64,000 bases of DNA from a virus. A model generated the notes under the pieces. It was not told the origin of the DNA and did no database searches. It was given only the letters and a program-made list of their open reading frames with translations. The translations under genes were made by a program, and so were the position numbers. The stretch covers positions 1-64,000 of IMG/VR virus record IMGVR_UViG_3300014913_000007, one strand, 5' to 3'. This document shows, piece by piece, positions 53,758 through 63,224 of this stretch; position 1 is the stretch's first letter; each line of letters starts with the position of its first letter.

Positions 53758-54756
53758 ATGTCTGATCCCTTAAAAGCATTTATTAAAATCCCAGGTGGGA
53801 AACGTAAATCTATACCTTATCTAGTAAAAAACCTACCTAAGAACTATTTCAAAGAAGACTATACTTATGTGGAACCCTTCCTAGGTGGTGGTAGTTTCGG
53901 TCTGCACCTTCTTAATATAAAATTGGAACAAAATAAACTAGATATAGGTAAGATAAATAAGTCTAATGGAGAACAGGATCCTAAGATAGCCTTTAAGGTA
54001 AAAAAATTAATACAAGATAACTTCTTATTTAATGAAAAGAATCCTGACATCTTTAACTTATGGATGCATACTATGTATGATGCCCCAGAATTACTAGAAT
54101 ATTATATGGACTTACTATCTAAACACTCAGAAAAAGAATTTTATACTAAAAGAGGAATCTTTAATACCATAAAGGATCCTAAACCACTAATGAATGGCAA
54201 TTGTTTTAATTATCTTTACAACACAATACTTAAAAGTGCTCTATTCTTATACTTAGATAAACATTGCTTTAATGGTCTTATAAGGTATAATAAAAATGGA
54301 GACTTTAATAGTCCATGTGGTAAATATAGGACTGTTCAAAAGGTGGATGGACGGAACATGTTAAACCTATATACACTAACTCAAGCTAGTGACCTCACAC
54401 TTGAGAATCTTGATTTCCAGGAATATATAGAATACCTATTCGAAGAGAAACTAATTACTAACAACAAGAAAATATTAGTCTATTTCGATCCCCCTTATGT
54501 ACCTCTTACACCTACTTCTAACTTTACGGAGTATAATCCAGCCGGATTTGGACAATATGACCAGATTAGGTTAAAATCAATGATAGATTACTTAACTAGT
54601 ATAAATGTTAAGATAATGTTGTCTAATTCATCTGCCAGGTGGGTTTATGATACTTATAAAGATTATAATATCCAAGAAGTAGCTGTAGCCAGGTCTATCA
54701 ATTCAGTGGGGGCTGGTAGGGGGAAAATTAAGGAACTTTTAATTACAAATTATTAA
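53758..54756 (+). CDS. dam: DNA adenine-N6 methyltransferase, Dam/D12 class
   Basis: 332 aa. KIPGGKRKSIPYLV (motif X), YVEPFLGGGSFG (SAM motif I), DKHCFNGLIRYN and FDPPYVPL (DPPY, 244-247) with the FTEYNPAGFGQYDQIRL segment. These are the alpha-class adenine methylase motifs of Dam and DpnIIA. The likely target is GATC, judged from class. No restriction partner is nearby, so self-protection or gene regulation are possible; all the sigma-54-like elements carry GATC. Confidence 0.9.
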   Translation: MSDPLKAFIKIPGGKRKSIPYLVKNLPKNYFKEDYTYVEPFLGGGSFGLHLLNIKLEQNKLDIGKINKSNGEQDPKIAFKVKKLIQDNFLFNEKNPDIFNLWMHTMYDAPELLEYYMDLLSKHSEKEFYTKRGIFNTIKDPKPLMNGNCFNYLYNTILKSALFLYLDKHCFNGLIRYNKNGDFNSPCGKYRTVQKVDGRNMLNLYTLTQASDLTLENLDFQEYIEYLFEEKLITNNKKILVYFDPPYVPLTPTSNFTEYNPAGFGQYDQIRLKSMIDYLTSINVKIMLSNSSARWVYDTYKDYNIQEVAVARSINSVGAGRGKIKELLITNY

Positions 54757-54766
54757 GGAATACTTT

Positions 54767-54931
54767 ATGAACTTAGAGATACTTGAGTTACTCGTATTGG
54801 CACAATCTATTGTTTTATTATTAATTATACTTAAGATTACTAAGATAGAAAACACAAATATTATTAAAGATGCGTTAAAGGACGTTAAAATTAAAAGAAA
54901 AAAGAAAAAAAGAAGAAAAAAGAATAAATAA
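54767..54931 (+). CDS. small membrane protein with basic tail
   Basis: 54 aa. A hydrophobic start (LEILELLVLAQSIVLLLIIL) leads into a Lys/Arg tail (KRKKKKRRKK). AAGGAATACTTT precedes the ATG and it overlaps the next gene by 1 bp (TAATG). Function unknown. Confidence 0.6.
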   Translation: MNLEILELLVLAQSIVLLLIILKITKIENTNIIKDALKDVKIKRKKKKRRKKNK

Positions 54932-56364
54932 TGAGTAAAATCTTACCACAAAATGAGCATCAATTAGATATATGTGGAGACTCCATCTTCGGTAGGGTGG
55001 GGTTCTCTGTCACGTTAGACAGTCTACTGATGCTTTCTAACTCTATAGCTAATTACTGTGCCCACTATAATATTAATAATATATACTTCGGGTATGACTC
55101 TTCTACGTGGGGTAAGCTTTTTGTGGAAGAAGTGTTGGCTAACAGGTTACATAACTTAGGGTATCAAATAACCTTAATTGATGGTAGTTGTCCTATTTTT
55201 CAATTAAGTTGGACTGTAAAACAACAAACAGAGTTAACTAAAGGTTCTAAGGATACACTAGGAATATATGTAGGTACTGACTCATCTTACCCAGACAATC
55301 TCTCTATACATTTTAGAAATAGTGAAGGCTTCCCCTTAACCGAAAGCGAGGTGGCTACAATAGTCTCACATTCAGCAAGTACAGCAGCACTGTTAGAATG
55401 TCCCGAAGATGATTCCCTTAAGATAGATCTCAGTGAATATTCAAAATATTTATTAAAACTGAGACTATTTCCCAAGTCTGGATTAAAATCTTCTGGAAAA
55501 ATAAATATAGATACAATGTTTGGCTCATCTGAAACCTTAGTAGATGAAGTTGTAAAGCATTTCTCACTTTCTGGAGACATTTTCAATAGAGCAACAGTAC
55601 CTAATAGAATTGTAAATTACCTACCTATACCCACTGGGAGCTTCTTAAAATGGAAGCTAGATAAGTGTCAGTATCACTTCGCTATTGATGGGGATGGGGA
55701 TTCAGTAGGAGTTTTAGATCCTGTGCAAGAATTAGAGATCAGTCCTAGTAGTCTCTACATGATATTTATTAAATACTTAGTTGAGATTAAAAAGAAGAAA
55801 GGAACTATCTATATATCTAAAGCACTAAGTGATCGGGTAGCTGTAGTTGCAAAACATTATGGACTAAGAGTAAAGTGGGTAGATTCCGGGGTGGATGGCT
55901 TCTCTCAGGCATTACGAAGAAGTGATAAGAGATCAGCTCTAATGTATGGAGATGAGACTGGTGGATTCTGGTTTAAAGGGGATACCCCTGATAGGAACAG
56001 TATACTAACTATTCTAATATTAGTCTCTGCCTGTAATAGGTTTAATAAATCTCCAGGACAGTTAGTTGATGTAATAACTGATGAGCTATTAGATTCAAGC
56101 TATCATTTTAACTTTTTGGAAGTATCTAACCAATTTATAAGTAAAAGTAAGCTAGAAAAACTTCTAATAAAAGAACTATCACCTACTAAACAAGAACTTG
56201 GAAATACATCAGTTCTTAGGACAAGCAATGATGGCAAAATAGTAATAATAGATAAGAAAAAATATAAGTCTACTATAGTACTTATTGAGTCTATAGATGA
56301 TGCCGAAGTAAGGAATATAACTGACTACATTGATAAGGTAGGTTATAATGCTAGCAAAACTTAG
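54931..56364 (+). CDS. phosphohexomutase homologue, altered active site
   Basis: 477 aa. FAIDGDGDSVGVLD is the metal loop (DGDGDR in active enzymes, Arg to Ser here), GDETGGFWFKGDTPDRNSIL the sugar-binding loop (GEmSGH...D), and GYDSSTWGKLFVEEV the N-terminal G-x-D-x-R-x-S-S-like segment. The phosphoserine TASHNP loop appears as YVGTDSSYPDNLS, without the usual HN. So the fold of phosphoglucomutase/phosphomannomutase with changed chemistry; it may act on surface sugars or DNA sugars. Confidence 0.75.
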   Translation: MSKILPQNEHQLDICGDSIFGRVGFSVTLDSLLMLSNSIANYCAHYNINNIYFGYDSSTWGKLFVEEVLANRLHNLGYQITLIDGSCPIFQLSWTVKQQTELTKGSKDTLGIYVGTDSSYPDNLSIHFRNSEGFPLTESEVATIVSHSASTAALLECPEDDSLKIDLSEYSKYLLKLRLFPKSGLKSSGKINIDTMFGSSETLVDEVVKHFSLSGDIFNRATVPNRIVNYLPIPTGSFLKWKLDKCQYHFAIDGDGDSVGVLDPVQELEISPSSLYMIFIKYLVEIKKKKGTIYISKALSDRVAVVAKHYGLRVKWVDSGVDGFSQALRRSDKRSALMYGDETGGFWFKGDTPDRNSILTILILVSACNRFNKSPGQLVDVITDELLDSSYHFNFLEVSNQFISKSKLEKLLIKELSPTKQELGNTSVLRTSNDGKIVIIDKKKYKSTIVLIESIDDAEVRNITDYIDKVGYNASKT

Positions 56365-56881
56365 TATACTAGTCTGTACTCTAATTCTGGCCACTGCTTG
56401 TATCGCAGAAGGAGTCCCTCCCTGTTATAATAAGGTTGATTGGGAAACTTCTCAGTACTCACATAAGAGTAGGGGAGAAGTAATCTTATATAAAGTACCA
56501 ACTAATTATGATATCAGTCCTACAAATCTTGCCTGTATAACAGTATTAGCATTAATAGAACTGAGAAAAAATGTACCTAATAGTATGGTAGTAGGTCTTA
56601 TAACTGAGGACTTTAGGCAAGCATTTATTGTTAAGTGGTCTATAGCTGATAACATGTTTGTACTTTTGGAGGTTTACATTCCAGAGAATCAAATATCTAG
56701 TCAAAGTAAGTTTACGGTGTATCCTAATCCTCTTAAGAGAATTCGGGAACTAATGGTAGTGAGTAGATTTCCTACTCCAGATGAGCTTCCTCCACAATTC
56801 AAGAAGAAATTTAAAACTAACTACATGGTTACATCTGTAAGCCACATGAAGTCCTTATTTAATCCCGACGAAATCTACTAA
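56348..56881 (+). CDS. exported protein or lipoprotein
   Basis: 177 aa. Signal peptide MLAKLSILVCTLILATACIA; the ATAC is a weak lipobox, otherwise type I cleavage. The mature part is alpha/beta without known motifs. It overlaps the mutase gene by 17 bp. Function unknown. Confidence 0.65.
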   Translation: MLAKLSILVCTLILATACIAEGVPPCYNKVDWETSQYSHKSRGEVILYKVPTNYDISPTNLACITVLALIELRKNVPNSMVVGLITEDFRQAFIVKWSIADNMFVLLEVYIPENQISSQSKFTVYPNPLKRIRELMVVSRFPTPDELPPQFKKKFKTNYMVTSVSHMKSLFNPDEIY

Positions 56882-57733
56882 ATGAAACATCAATATAAGA
56901 TACAAAAAATGTTAGAATTAATACGGCCTGGATTATTGAAGGAATTAATAAGCAATGATGCCTCTATTTGCGGAGGTACTTGGACATCTTTATACTCAAA
57001 CACTAAAGTAAATGATCTTGATATATTTTTTAAAAATGTAGTTGATTATGTAAGTATGAAAATTTACATGTCAGTTAATACGACTAATTATACTCATTCT
57101 TTTGAATCTATAAATGCAGTAAGTTATCTGGACAATTTTTCAGGAAAAAAGATACAACTTATCAAAAAAAGGTATGGAGATACTACAGAAATTATAAATG
57201 AGTTTGATTTTATTTGTTGCATGTGTGGGTACTCCTTTAAAGAAGAGAAGATGTACTACCATGAAGATTTTATGAAACAAGCTAAGGATAAAAGAGTACA
57301 CTATAATTACAAATCGACTTCTGGAGTTATAGGTACGTTAATAAGAGTACAAAAGTATTCAGCTAGAGGCTTTGTAGTCAATCCTATAGACGTTACTAAG
57401 ATAGCACTTAAAGTTAATGAACTAAATTTTAATACCTTCCAAGATCTTTTAGACGAAGTAGAGTCCTATATTTACTACTTAGATAATGGTAAGACTTTAA
57501 AAGTACTCAAAGTACACAGAGATGAAGAGTTCTCTATTCCAAAGTTCCTAGAGTTGGTATCTAAGGTAGAGCATTCGGATATTATTAGGGATGATACTAC
57601 CCTGTGGGGAGATCCTGAGATACCTAACTGGGGAAAAGGTTTCAAAGGAGAAGTAGAAAAGCAGATATTAGAAGAAGTATACAAGAAAAAAGAAGTAGAA
57701 ATGAGTACAGATAACCCAAACATACCTTTTTAG
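56882..57733 (+). CDS. nucleotidyltransferase-fold protein
   Basis: 283 aa. ASICGGTWTSLYSNTKVNDL and DIFF give GG plus DxD, the signature of the nucleotidyltransferase fold, and FDFICCMCGYSF contributes the third acidic position. Similar proteins appear in large phages with no known substrate. It starts right at the preceding stop (TAAATG). Confidence 0.65.
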   Translation: MKHQYKIQKMLELIRPGLLKELISNDASICGGTWTSLYSNTKVNDLDIFFKNVVDYVSMKIYMSVNTTNYTHSFESINAVSYLDNFSGKKIQLIKKRYGDTTEIINEFDFICCMCGYSFKEEKMYYHEDFMKQAKDKRVHYNYKSTSGVIGTLIRVQKYSARGFVVNPIDVTKIALKVNELNFNTFQDLLDEVESYIYYLDNGKTLKVLKVHRDEEFSIPKFLELVSKVEHSDIIRDDTTLWGDPEIPNWGKGFKGEVEKQILEEVYKKKEVEMSTDNPNIPF

Positions 57734-57739
57734 GAGCAT

Positions 57740-58246
57740 ATGTTTTACGATAAAAATTATATTAATATTAAAAAGATTAAACTACTGTGGATAACTAATC
57801 AATATGATGGTCCACTTTCAGGAGTGTGTATCTACAAATATCGACTGTGCTATTTCGATATGTGTATCTGGGGAGGATATGAACCACTTGTAATCGACAC
57901 TGACATGTATAATAAATTACATGCCTTTATGAAAACCTCACCAAATGCTTTTAAATTTCCAGCTTATGAAAATGGCTTTAGAGATGTTTGTTTTCATATG
58001 AAGATAGACGGTACTATGGAAAACTTTTACTATGATGGTGAGGATGATAGTTTTAGTATGTCTATTCCCAGGATACATAACTTATACAAGCTATCACTAA
58101 AGCAATTCTTATTACAATCTTATATTGCATTACAATTTAGATTTAATAGAGAGAAATACTACAGGTTAAATACTAAGTATAATGTTAAAAACGAGTTTAT
58201 GGAAAGTGTAAATAAAGATAATTTTATATGTAAAATAGGATATTAA
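57740..58246 (+). CDS. hypothetical protein
   Basis: 168 aa. Strand-rich with many aromatic residues (LSGVCIYKYRLCYFDMCIWG; MENFYYDGEDDSFSMS). TAGGAGCAT precedes the ATG, and it ends 1 bp inside thyX. Function unknown. Confidence 0.65.
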   Translation: MFYDKNYINIKKIKLLWITNQYDGPLSGVCIYKYRLCYFDMCIWGGYEPLVIDTDMYNKLHAFMKTSPNAFKFPAYENGFRDVCFHMKIDGTMENFYYDGEDDSFSMSIPRIHNLYKLSLKQFLLQSYIALQFRFNREKYYRLNTKYNVKNEFMESVNKDNFICKIGY

Positions 58247-59112
58247 TGAAAGAAATTAAGGTACTAGATAAAGGATTTGTACGTCTTGTAGATCATATGG
58301 GAGATGACGCTGCCATAGTACAGATGGCCAGGACATCTTATGGAAAGGGTACTAAAACTATAAATGAAGATAAAGGTCTTATAAGGTATCTAATGAGACA
58401 TAAACATACTTCACCTTTCGAATCTTGTGAATTTAAGTTCCATATGAAGTTGCCAATTTTCGTGGCTCGGCAGATGATTCGACATAGGACTGCCTCCGTA
58501 AATGAGATCTCGGCTAGGTACTCAGAACTACCTGCAGAATACTACATACCTGGAAAAGATAGAATTGTAGCTCAATCCACATCTAATAAACAATGCAGTT
58601 CGGCTAACCGACTCGGAGATATGGGAAAATTTATAACTAGTTTCGATGCCGAAGCTGGAAAAGCACACCTTCTCTACTCAGATAGACTGTCTTTAGGTCT
58701 AACTAGGGAAATTGCCAGGGTAAATCTACCCCTTTCCACTTATACAGAGTGGTATTGGAAGATGGATTTGCATAACTTATTGCATTTTCTGAAACTTAGG
58801 CTGCATCCACATGCTCAGTGGGAGATCAGAGTATACGCTGAGGCGATTTATGAATTAATAAAACCAATAGTACCAGATACTTGTGAAGCTTTTGAAGATT
58901 ATATTCTAAACGCTACTCATCTAACTTCCATAGATACTGAAGCTCTAAGTGTATTATTAACTGAGATCCTTAATGGACAGGTAACTGAGGACAATAAGTT
59001 CAAGACTACTTTAAATAAAATAGCAACTGCACATTTTAACAATAGTAGAGAAAAAACAGAGTTTATCAGTAAAATTAATAAACTATTTAAAAGCTCTAAA
59101 AAGAATAAATAA
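58246..59112 (+). CDS. thyX: flavin-dependent thymidylate synthase ThyX
   Basis: 288 aa. MIRHRTASVNEISARYSEL (residues 78-96) contains the ThyX motif RHRxxSxxxxSxRY; HTSPFESCEFKFH and NLLHFLKLRLHPHAQWEIR complete the fold. It makes dTMP from dUMP using FAD, NADPH and methylene-folate. The dCMP-deaminase-like protein at 32712 could supply dUMP. Slightly longer than bacterial ThyX (about 230 aa) through a C-terminal extension. Confidence 0.95.
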   Translation: MKEIKVLDKGFVRLVDHMGDDAAIVQMARTSYGKGTKTINEDKGLIRYLMRHKHTSPFESCEFKFHMKLPIFVARQMIRHRTASVNEISARYSELPAEYYIPGKDRIVAQSTSNKQCSSANRLGDMGKFITSFDAEAGKAHLLYSDRLSLGLTREIARVNLPLSTYTEWYWKMDLHNLLHFLKLRLHPHAQWEIRVYAEAIYELIKPIVPDTCEAFEDYILNATHLTSIDTEALSVLLTEILNGQVTEDNKFKTTLNKIATAHFNNSREKTEFISKINKLFKSSKKNK

Positions 59113-59134
59113 TTTACTCAAAGGAGAAATACTT

Positions 59135-59860
59135 ATGACTTATAAAGGTATAGCTTGCTTCGCTGCTTTAAACCCTAAATTCCCTACTAGGAGAGTTTTA
59201 AAGGCTTTTCCAAAAGGTCTAGAGAAGCCTTGCACAGCTATTTTATATGAACTATTTGGGAATGATTGGACATTTGTAAAAAAGTTTTGTTCAAAGTTCA
59301 GTGACAGAGATCATTGTATTGAATGGCACTTATGTTTTAGAAATCCAATATCAATCTCAGAAATGAAACTGAGAATAGACGAGATACTTACGAATATGCA
59401 AATCTATGGAAATGCTAATACAAAGTTCATTGTATGTCCGGTGCTAGAAGATGACTGCTCTAATGTACAATTTAAAAGAATATACAAAAAACTGAAAAAG
59501 AATTATGACTTTTTAATTGTTAGAAATCCTTGTATGGGTGAGGATAGTATTAAATTTTGTGATTTTGAAGAACATCATGGGAAAACACCTAAATATAAAA
59601 AAAGAAAGAATAAAAGAATCTACAATCCTGATGGAGTGTCTGTAGACTTTGAAGACGGTGATAAATACTTTAACAGGTTCAGTGTTGATCAATTTAAACA
59701 AGTAGTCAATGATGATTTGTTCATGTGGATTATCTGGTATGCCCCACTTCAAGGTTTTAAAAATTGCTCAGGTTGGACAGATAAGCCACCTATTGAAAAA
59801 CGGAAGTATAAAATATCTGGAAAAGCAATAAGAGGTATGAGAAGTTTACTAGAAGATTGA
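59135..59860 (+). CDS. hypothetical protein
   Basis: 241 aa. Alpha/beta with KFIVCPVLEDDCSNVQFKRI, KKNYDFLIVRNPCMGEDSIK and a Lys-rich KTPKYKKRKNKRIYNPDG; a nucleotide-binding or nuclease role cannot be shown. AAGGAGAAATACTT precedes the ATG. Confidence 0.6.
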   Translation: MTYKGIACFAALNPKFPTRRVLKAFPKGLEKPCTAILYELFGNDWTFVKKFCSKFSDRDHCIEWHLCFRNPISISEMKLRIDEILTNMQIYGNANTKFIVCPVLEDDCSNVQFKRIYKKLKKNYDFLIVRNPCMGEDSIKFCDFEEHHGKTPKYKKRKNKRIYNPDGVSVDFEDGDKYFNRFSVDQFKQVVNDDLFMWIIWYAPLQGFKNCSGWTDKPPIEKRKYKISGKAIRGMRSLLED

Positions 59861-59895
59861 ATATTTAATACTGTAATATCATAGCTTTATATATC

Positions 59896-59924
59896 TTGAA
59901 TAGTAACAAAAGATATGATATACT
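59896..59924 (+). promoter_or_regulatory. sigma-70-type promoter
   Basis: TTGAAT, 17 nt, TATACT, upstream of the Rad52-like gene. Confidence 0.75.
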
Positions 59925-59957
59925 AATTAATAATAGATTTAAATAAGGAGTAATCTT

Positions 59958-60560
59958 ATGTCAGGAACGGTGGAAATAATAGATAGTAAAATAGATAATC
60001 CAATATTAGAAAAATTGACTGCCAAATTTGAAGAAAGTTCCCTAAAAAAGAAGGGCAAATTTTCTTATATACCTGAACCTTTGGTTAGAGAAAGACTTCA
60101 GGAAGTTTTGGGCTTTAACTGGAGCTTTGAAATTACTTCAGAGACTAATACTCTTTTTAAAAATAATGAAGCTGTTGTAATCCGTGGAAAACTAACTGCA
60201 TACCTTCCTAGTGGTAGAGTAGTAGTTAGAGAAGGTTATGGTGGAGCACTTAGGGATAACGGAATGTCTGCGGGAGATCCTCAAAAAAGTGCAGCTTCAA
60301 ATGCGCTTAAGAAAGCAGCTTACTTATTAGGAGTTGGGTCCTACTTAGGAACAGATGGTTTAGAGAGTCAAGATGATACTACTAGTTGGGGAAGCTCTAA
60401 TAGCTCTGGTTATGGTTCTAACAACGCTTCTGGTAATTCTGGGTGGGGAGCAGGCCCTGCACCTGGTTCAACGGCTGCTCCAACTGCTCCAGCTGCTCCG
60501 GTACAAGAGGCCCCAGTTCCAACACCTGGTTCAACGGGTGGTACTCCTAGTGGTTGGTAA
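59958..60560 (+). CDS. Rad52/22-type single-strand annealing protein
   Basis: 200 aa. GKFSYIPEPLVRERLQEVLG, FNWSFEI, VVREGYGGALRDNGMSAGDP and AASNALKKAAYLLGVGSYLG match the Rad52 family N-terminal domain, which anneals homologous single strands. The last 60 residues are a flexible Gly/Ser/Pro/Ala tail, probably for binding SSB, and resemble the tail of the SSB-like protein at 23260. TAAGGAGTAATCTT precedes the ATG. Confidence 0.85.
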   Translation: MSGTVEIIDSKIDNPILEKLTAKFEESSLKKKGKFSYIPEPLVRERLQEVLGFNWSFEITSETNTLFKNNEAVVIRGKLTAYLPSGRVVVREGYGGALRDNGMSAGDPQKSAASNALKKAAYLLGVGSYLGTDGLESQDDTTSWGSSNSSGYGSNNASGNSGWGAGPAPGSTAAPTAPAAPVQEAPVPTPGSTGGTPSGW

Positions 60561-60587
60561 TTCCTTTTAATTTGGGAGAAAATTCCT

Positions 60588-62393
60588 TTGAAAGTAAGAA
60601 AAACCTACATTAGAAACTTATCCAAAACAATTAAAATAATTGAAACTGAGACTAAAAAAGAAGTATCCACTGACTTAACTACACTAGAAACAGATATTTC
60701 AGAAATAACTTATAAATCTTGGGTACTAGAAACTTACATCGTAGGTATCAATGAGGTCTTTGATCTAGTGTTAACTTATTCAAAGAATGAGGAGGAAGCT
60801 ACAGCTCTAAAAAACGACTTGTTTAGAGAAACTATAAAGATAAATCCCTACCTAGATCCAAATGACTTGTATATAGATGTAAATCAAATTACACTAACTA
60901 AAACTCCAAATCAACTAGTAGAGTCTAAACATTGGAAAACAAATGAAGATACCTCTAATATACCTATTATATCTGACTTCCACAAATACTTTGAAATGTC
61001 TAAACAAGTTAGAGGACACGACCATTCAGTAGAAACTGCGTTCAGTGAAGTTCTTAACATGGGTATAAAAATAAGAATATTTAACAAAAAAATTAGGGAC
61101 TCACTTGTATTTGGATTTGACCCTAAATCAGAGCAAGCTGTTAAATATCATACTATTGTAACGTGTGTAGATAGCCTACATGATCTTCTTACACTAATAA
61201 AAAGTGATCCTAATAAGAAACAAATACCCTTCTCACATATTTTGGAAGATCTGTTTAACTGGTCTATATTGCATAATCCTTTTCTTGATTTAAAGATCAA
61301 AGATATTAAGAAGATAAACAAAACTACTAAAGAGTTTGTCCAAGCAGTAGGTAAGGAAGATACTAAAGAAGTTACCAAAAAAGGCAGAACACATATAAGC
61401 CAAGTACCTAGAGAGGAGATACTAGCTTTAGAGGAAACACTATTAAGTCAGATATTCGGGCAAGATACTGCAGTAAAAGCCGTATCTGATGCCTATAAGA
61501 GAGCCTTTAGTGGAGTTAAGAATCCTACTTCTCCAATAGGGTGCTTCCTGCTCTATGGAGGAACTAGTACTGGTAAAACTGAGTTAGCTAGAGTGTTAGG
61601 TAAACTGCTAACGAAGAGCCATAGAGGGCTTATAAAGATACCTTGTAATACCCTCCAGGCTGCCCACAGTGTGGCTACGTTGATCGGTGCCCCTCCAGGG
61701 TATGTAGGCTACGAAGATGGCTGTCTGGCCGAAAATATGAAGGATAGCAGCTTCAAGGTGGTACTCTTCGATGAGCTAGATAAGGCTCACCCTAATATAT
61801 ACGATCTAGTACTTGAGATGATAGAAGAAGGTAAACTTTTAATCTCTAATGGTGAGGTACTAGATTTTACTCAATGTCTAATACTATTTACCAGTAACAT
61901 GGGTCAGCAGGCAGCTCAAAAGGGTACTTCTAAGAGTGGATTCTCCTCTAACATAGGAAATAAAGATAAGCTAAAAGCAGATGAGTACTTAAGGATTATA
62001 GAGAGAGACATAAAGCCTGAGTTCCTGGCTAGGTTAAACGGAAAATTCTACTTTCCAGATTTAAGTGATGAAACTCTAGAAAAAACAGGGAGAAGATACT
62101 TAGAAATAAGAACTGAACACCTTAAACAGAATAAAATTCACTTTTCATACCCTGATGCCTTACCTGAGGTAGTTCTAGAACGCTGTAGTACAGCGAACCC
62201 AAAGGGATTTCATGCTAGAGAGTTAAACAATTATATAGAATCTGAAATAATACAGAAGTTAGGTAACTATATGATTAGATCGGAGCTTACAGGGAAACGT
62301 AATGTATCCATAGGGTTATCTGTAACACCTACTGGTTACACTTTTAGGAAGAAAGCTAAGAAAGTAGAGAAAAGAACTAAAAAGAAAGATTGA
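60588..62393 (+). CDS. ClpA/ClpB-type AAA+ unfoldase, single ATPase ring
   Basis: 601 aa with a TTG start behind GGGAG. A novel helical N-terminal half (1-280) is followed by one AAA+ module: Walker A YGGTSTGKTE (323-332), pore loop GAPPGYVGYEDG (367-378), Walker B VVLFDELDKAHP (391-402), sensor FTSNMG. This is most like the second ring of ClpB/ClpA. There is no P-loop for a ClpP docking tripeptide that I can identify, so unfolding without proteolysis is likely. Phage role perhaps assembly or host-protein remodelling. Confidence 0.8.
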   Translation: MKVRKTYIRNLSKTIKIIETETKKEVSTDLTTLETDISEITYKSWVLETYIVGINEVFDLVLTYSKNEEEATALKNDLFRETIKINPYLDPNDLYIDVNQITLTKTPNQLVESKHWKTNEDTSNIPIISDFHKYFEMSKQVRGHDHSVETAFSEVLNMGIKIRIFNKKIRDSLVFGFDPKSEQAVKYHTIVTCVDSLHDLLTLIKSDPNKKQIPFSHILEDLFNWSILHNPFLDLKIKDIKKINKTTKEFVQAVGKEDTKEVTKKGRTHISQVPREEILALEETLLSQIFGQDTAVKAVSDAYKRAFSGVKNPTSPIGCFLLYGGTSTGKTELARVLGKLLTKSHRGLIKIPCNTLQAAHSVATLIGAPPGYVGYEDGCLAENMKDSSFKVVLFDELDKAHPNIYDLVLEMIEEGKLLISNGEVLDFTQCLILFTSNMGQQAAQKGTSKSGFSSNIGNKDKLKADEYLRIIERDIKPEFLARLNGKFYFPDLSDETLEKTGRRYLEIRTEHLKQNKIHFSYPDALPEVVLERCSTANPKGFHARELNNYIESEIIQKLGNYMIRSELTGKRNVSIGLSVTPTGYTFRKKAKKVEKRTKKKD

Positions 62394-62418
62394 AAATAAC
62401 CTCAACCTGTGGTATAAT
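62390..62418 (+). promoter_or_regulatory. sigma-70-type promoter
   Basis: TTGAAA, 17 nt, TATAAT; overlaps the end of the Clp gene, serves 62447. Confidence 0.8.
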
Positions 62419-62446
62419 ATACTTATAATTAATGTAGGAGTCAATT

Positions 62447-63211
62447 ATGCCATATATACTACCAGAAGATAGAAAAAAATTCGATAAGACTATTCTAAAG
62501 TTAGCTAAGAAGTTACGAAAATTCAAAGGCAAGGAGAAGTACACTAGAACTTCCAGTGTAATCTTAGACACGTTCTTGCAGTTTTACAATTACCAGTTTC
62601 GCTATGCAGACATAAATGAAATTATGGGTGTACTTACATGCGCTCTAGAAGAGTGGATGCGAAGGAAGGACGGGGTTGAAGGTTATACAGATAATTCAAC
62701 TGTGTTCGGAGAGGCTTTAATACCTTACGGAGGTGAATACGACTTAATTGAAGAACTTTCTGATTTGCTGAAATGTAACACATCACTATCAGGAACAGCT
62801 GGAAATTTCAACTACTGTATAACAAAGCTTCTTACTGAAGTGTTTTCACCTCTTGACAAATTAACTGCAGTAGATCGTGAGGAAGTACCTAGTATACTAG
62901 CTACAGTACGTGGATTTTTCTATGACAATTATGCAATACCCTACGAAGATACTAAGGTAGATATGAATGGAGATGTATTTTATTCCAAGGAAAAAAGGTC
63001 AGTAAAAAAGAAAATTCAAAAAGAATTTAAACAGCAAGTAGAAGAGAATCTAGGTAAACAGATAGAATTATGCGGTGAGGCTTTTAGAGACGTAGATCTG
63101 GACGAAATTGATGAGCCTGATCCCACCTGGAAAGATATAGCCATTATTTTAGGCTCTACTATTTTCTTAGCTGGATTAGTAACTATGTCAATTCTTAACG
63201 CAGTATTTTAA
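62447..63211 (+). CDS. tail-anchored membrane protein
   Basis: 254 aa, helical and basic, with a single hydrophobic C-terminal span (IAIILGSTIFLAGLVTMSIL). The bulk should face the cytoplasm. TAGGAGTCAATT precedes the ATG. Function unknown. Confidence 0.65.
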   Translation: MPYILPEDRKKFDKTILKLAKKLRKFKGKEKYTRTSSVILDTFLQFYNYQFRYADINEIMGVLTCALEEWMRRKDGVEGYTDNSTVFGEALIPYGGEYDLIEELSDLLKCNTSLSGTAGNFNYCITKLLTEVFSPLDKLTAVDREEVPSILATVRGFFYDNYAIPYEDTKVDMNGDVFYSKEKRSVKKKIQKEFKQQVEENLGKQIELCGEAFRDVDLDEIDEPDPTWKDIAIILGSTIFLAGLVTMSILNAVF

Positions 63212-63224
63212 TTACCGAAGTATA

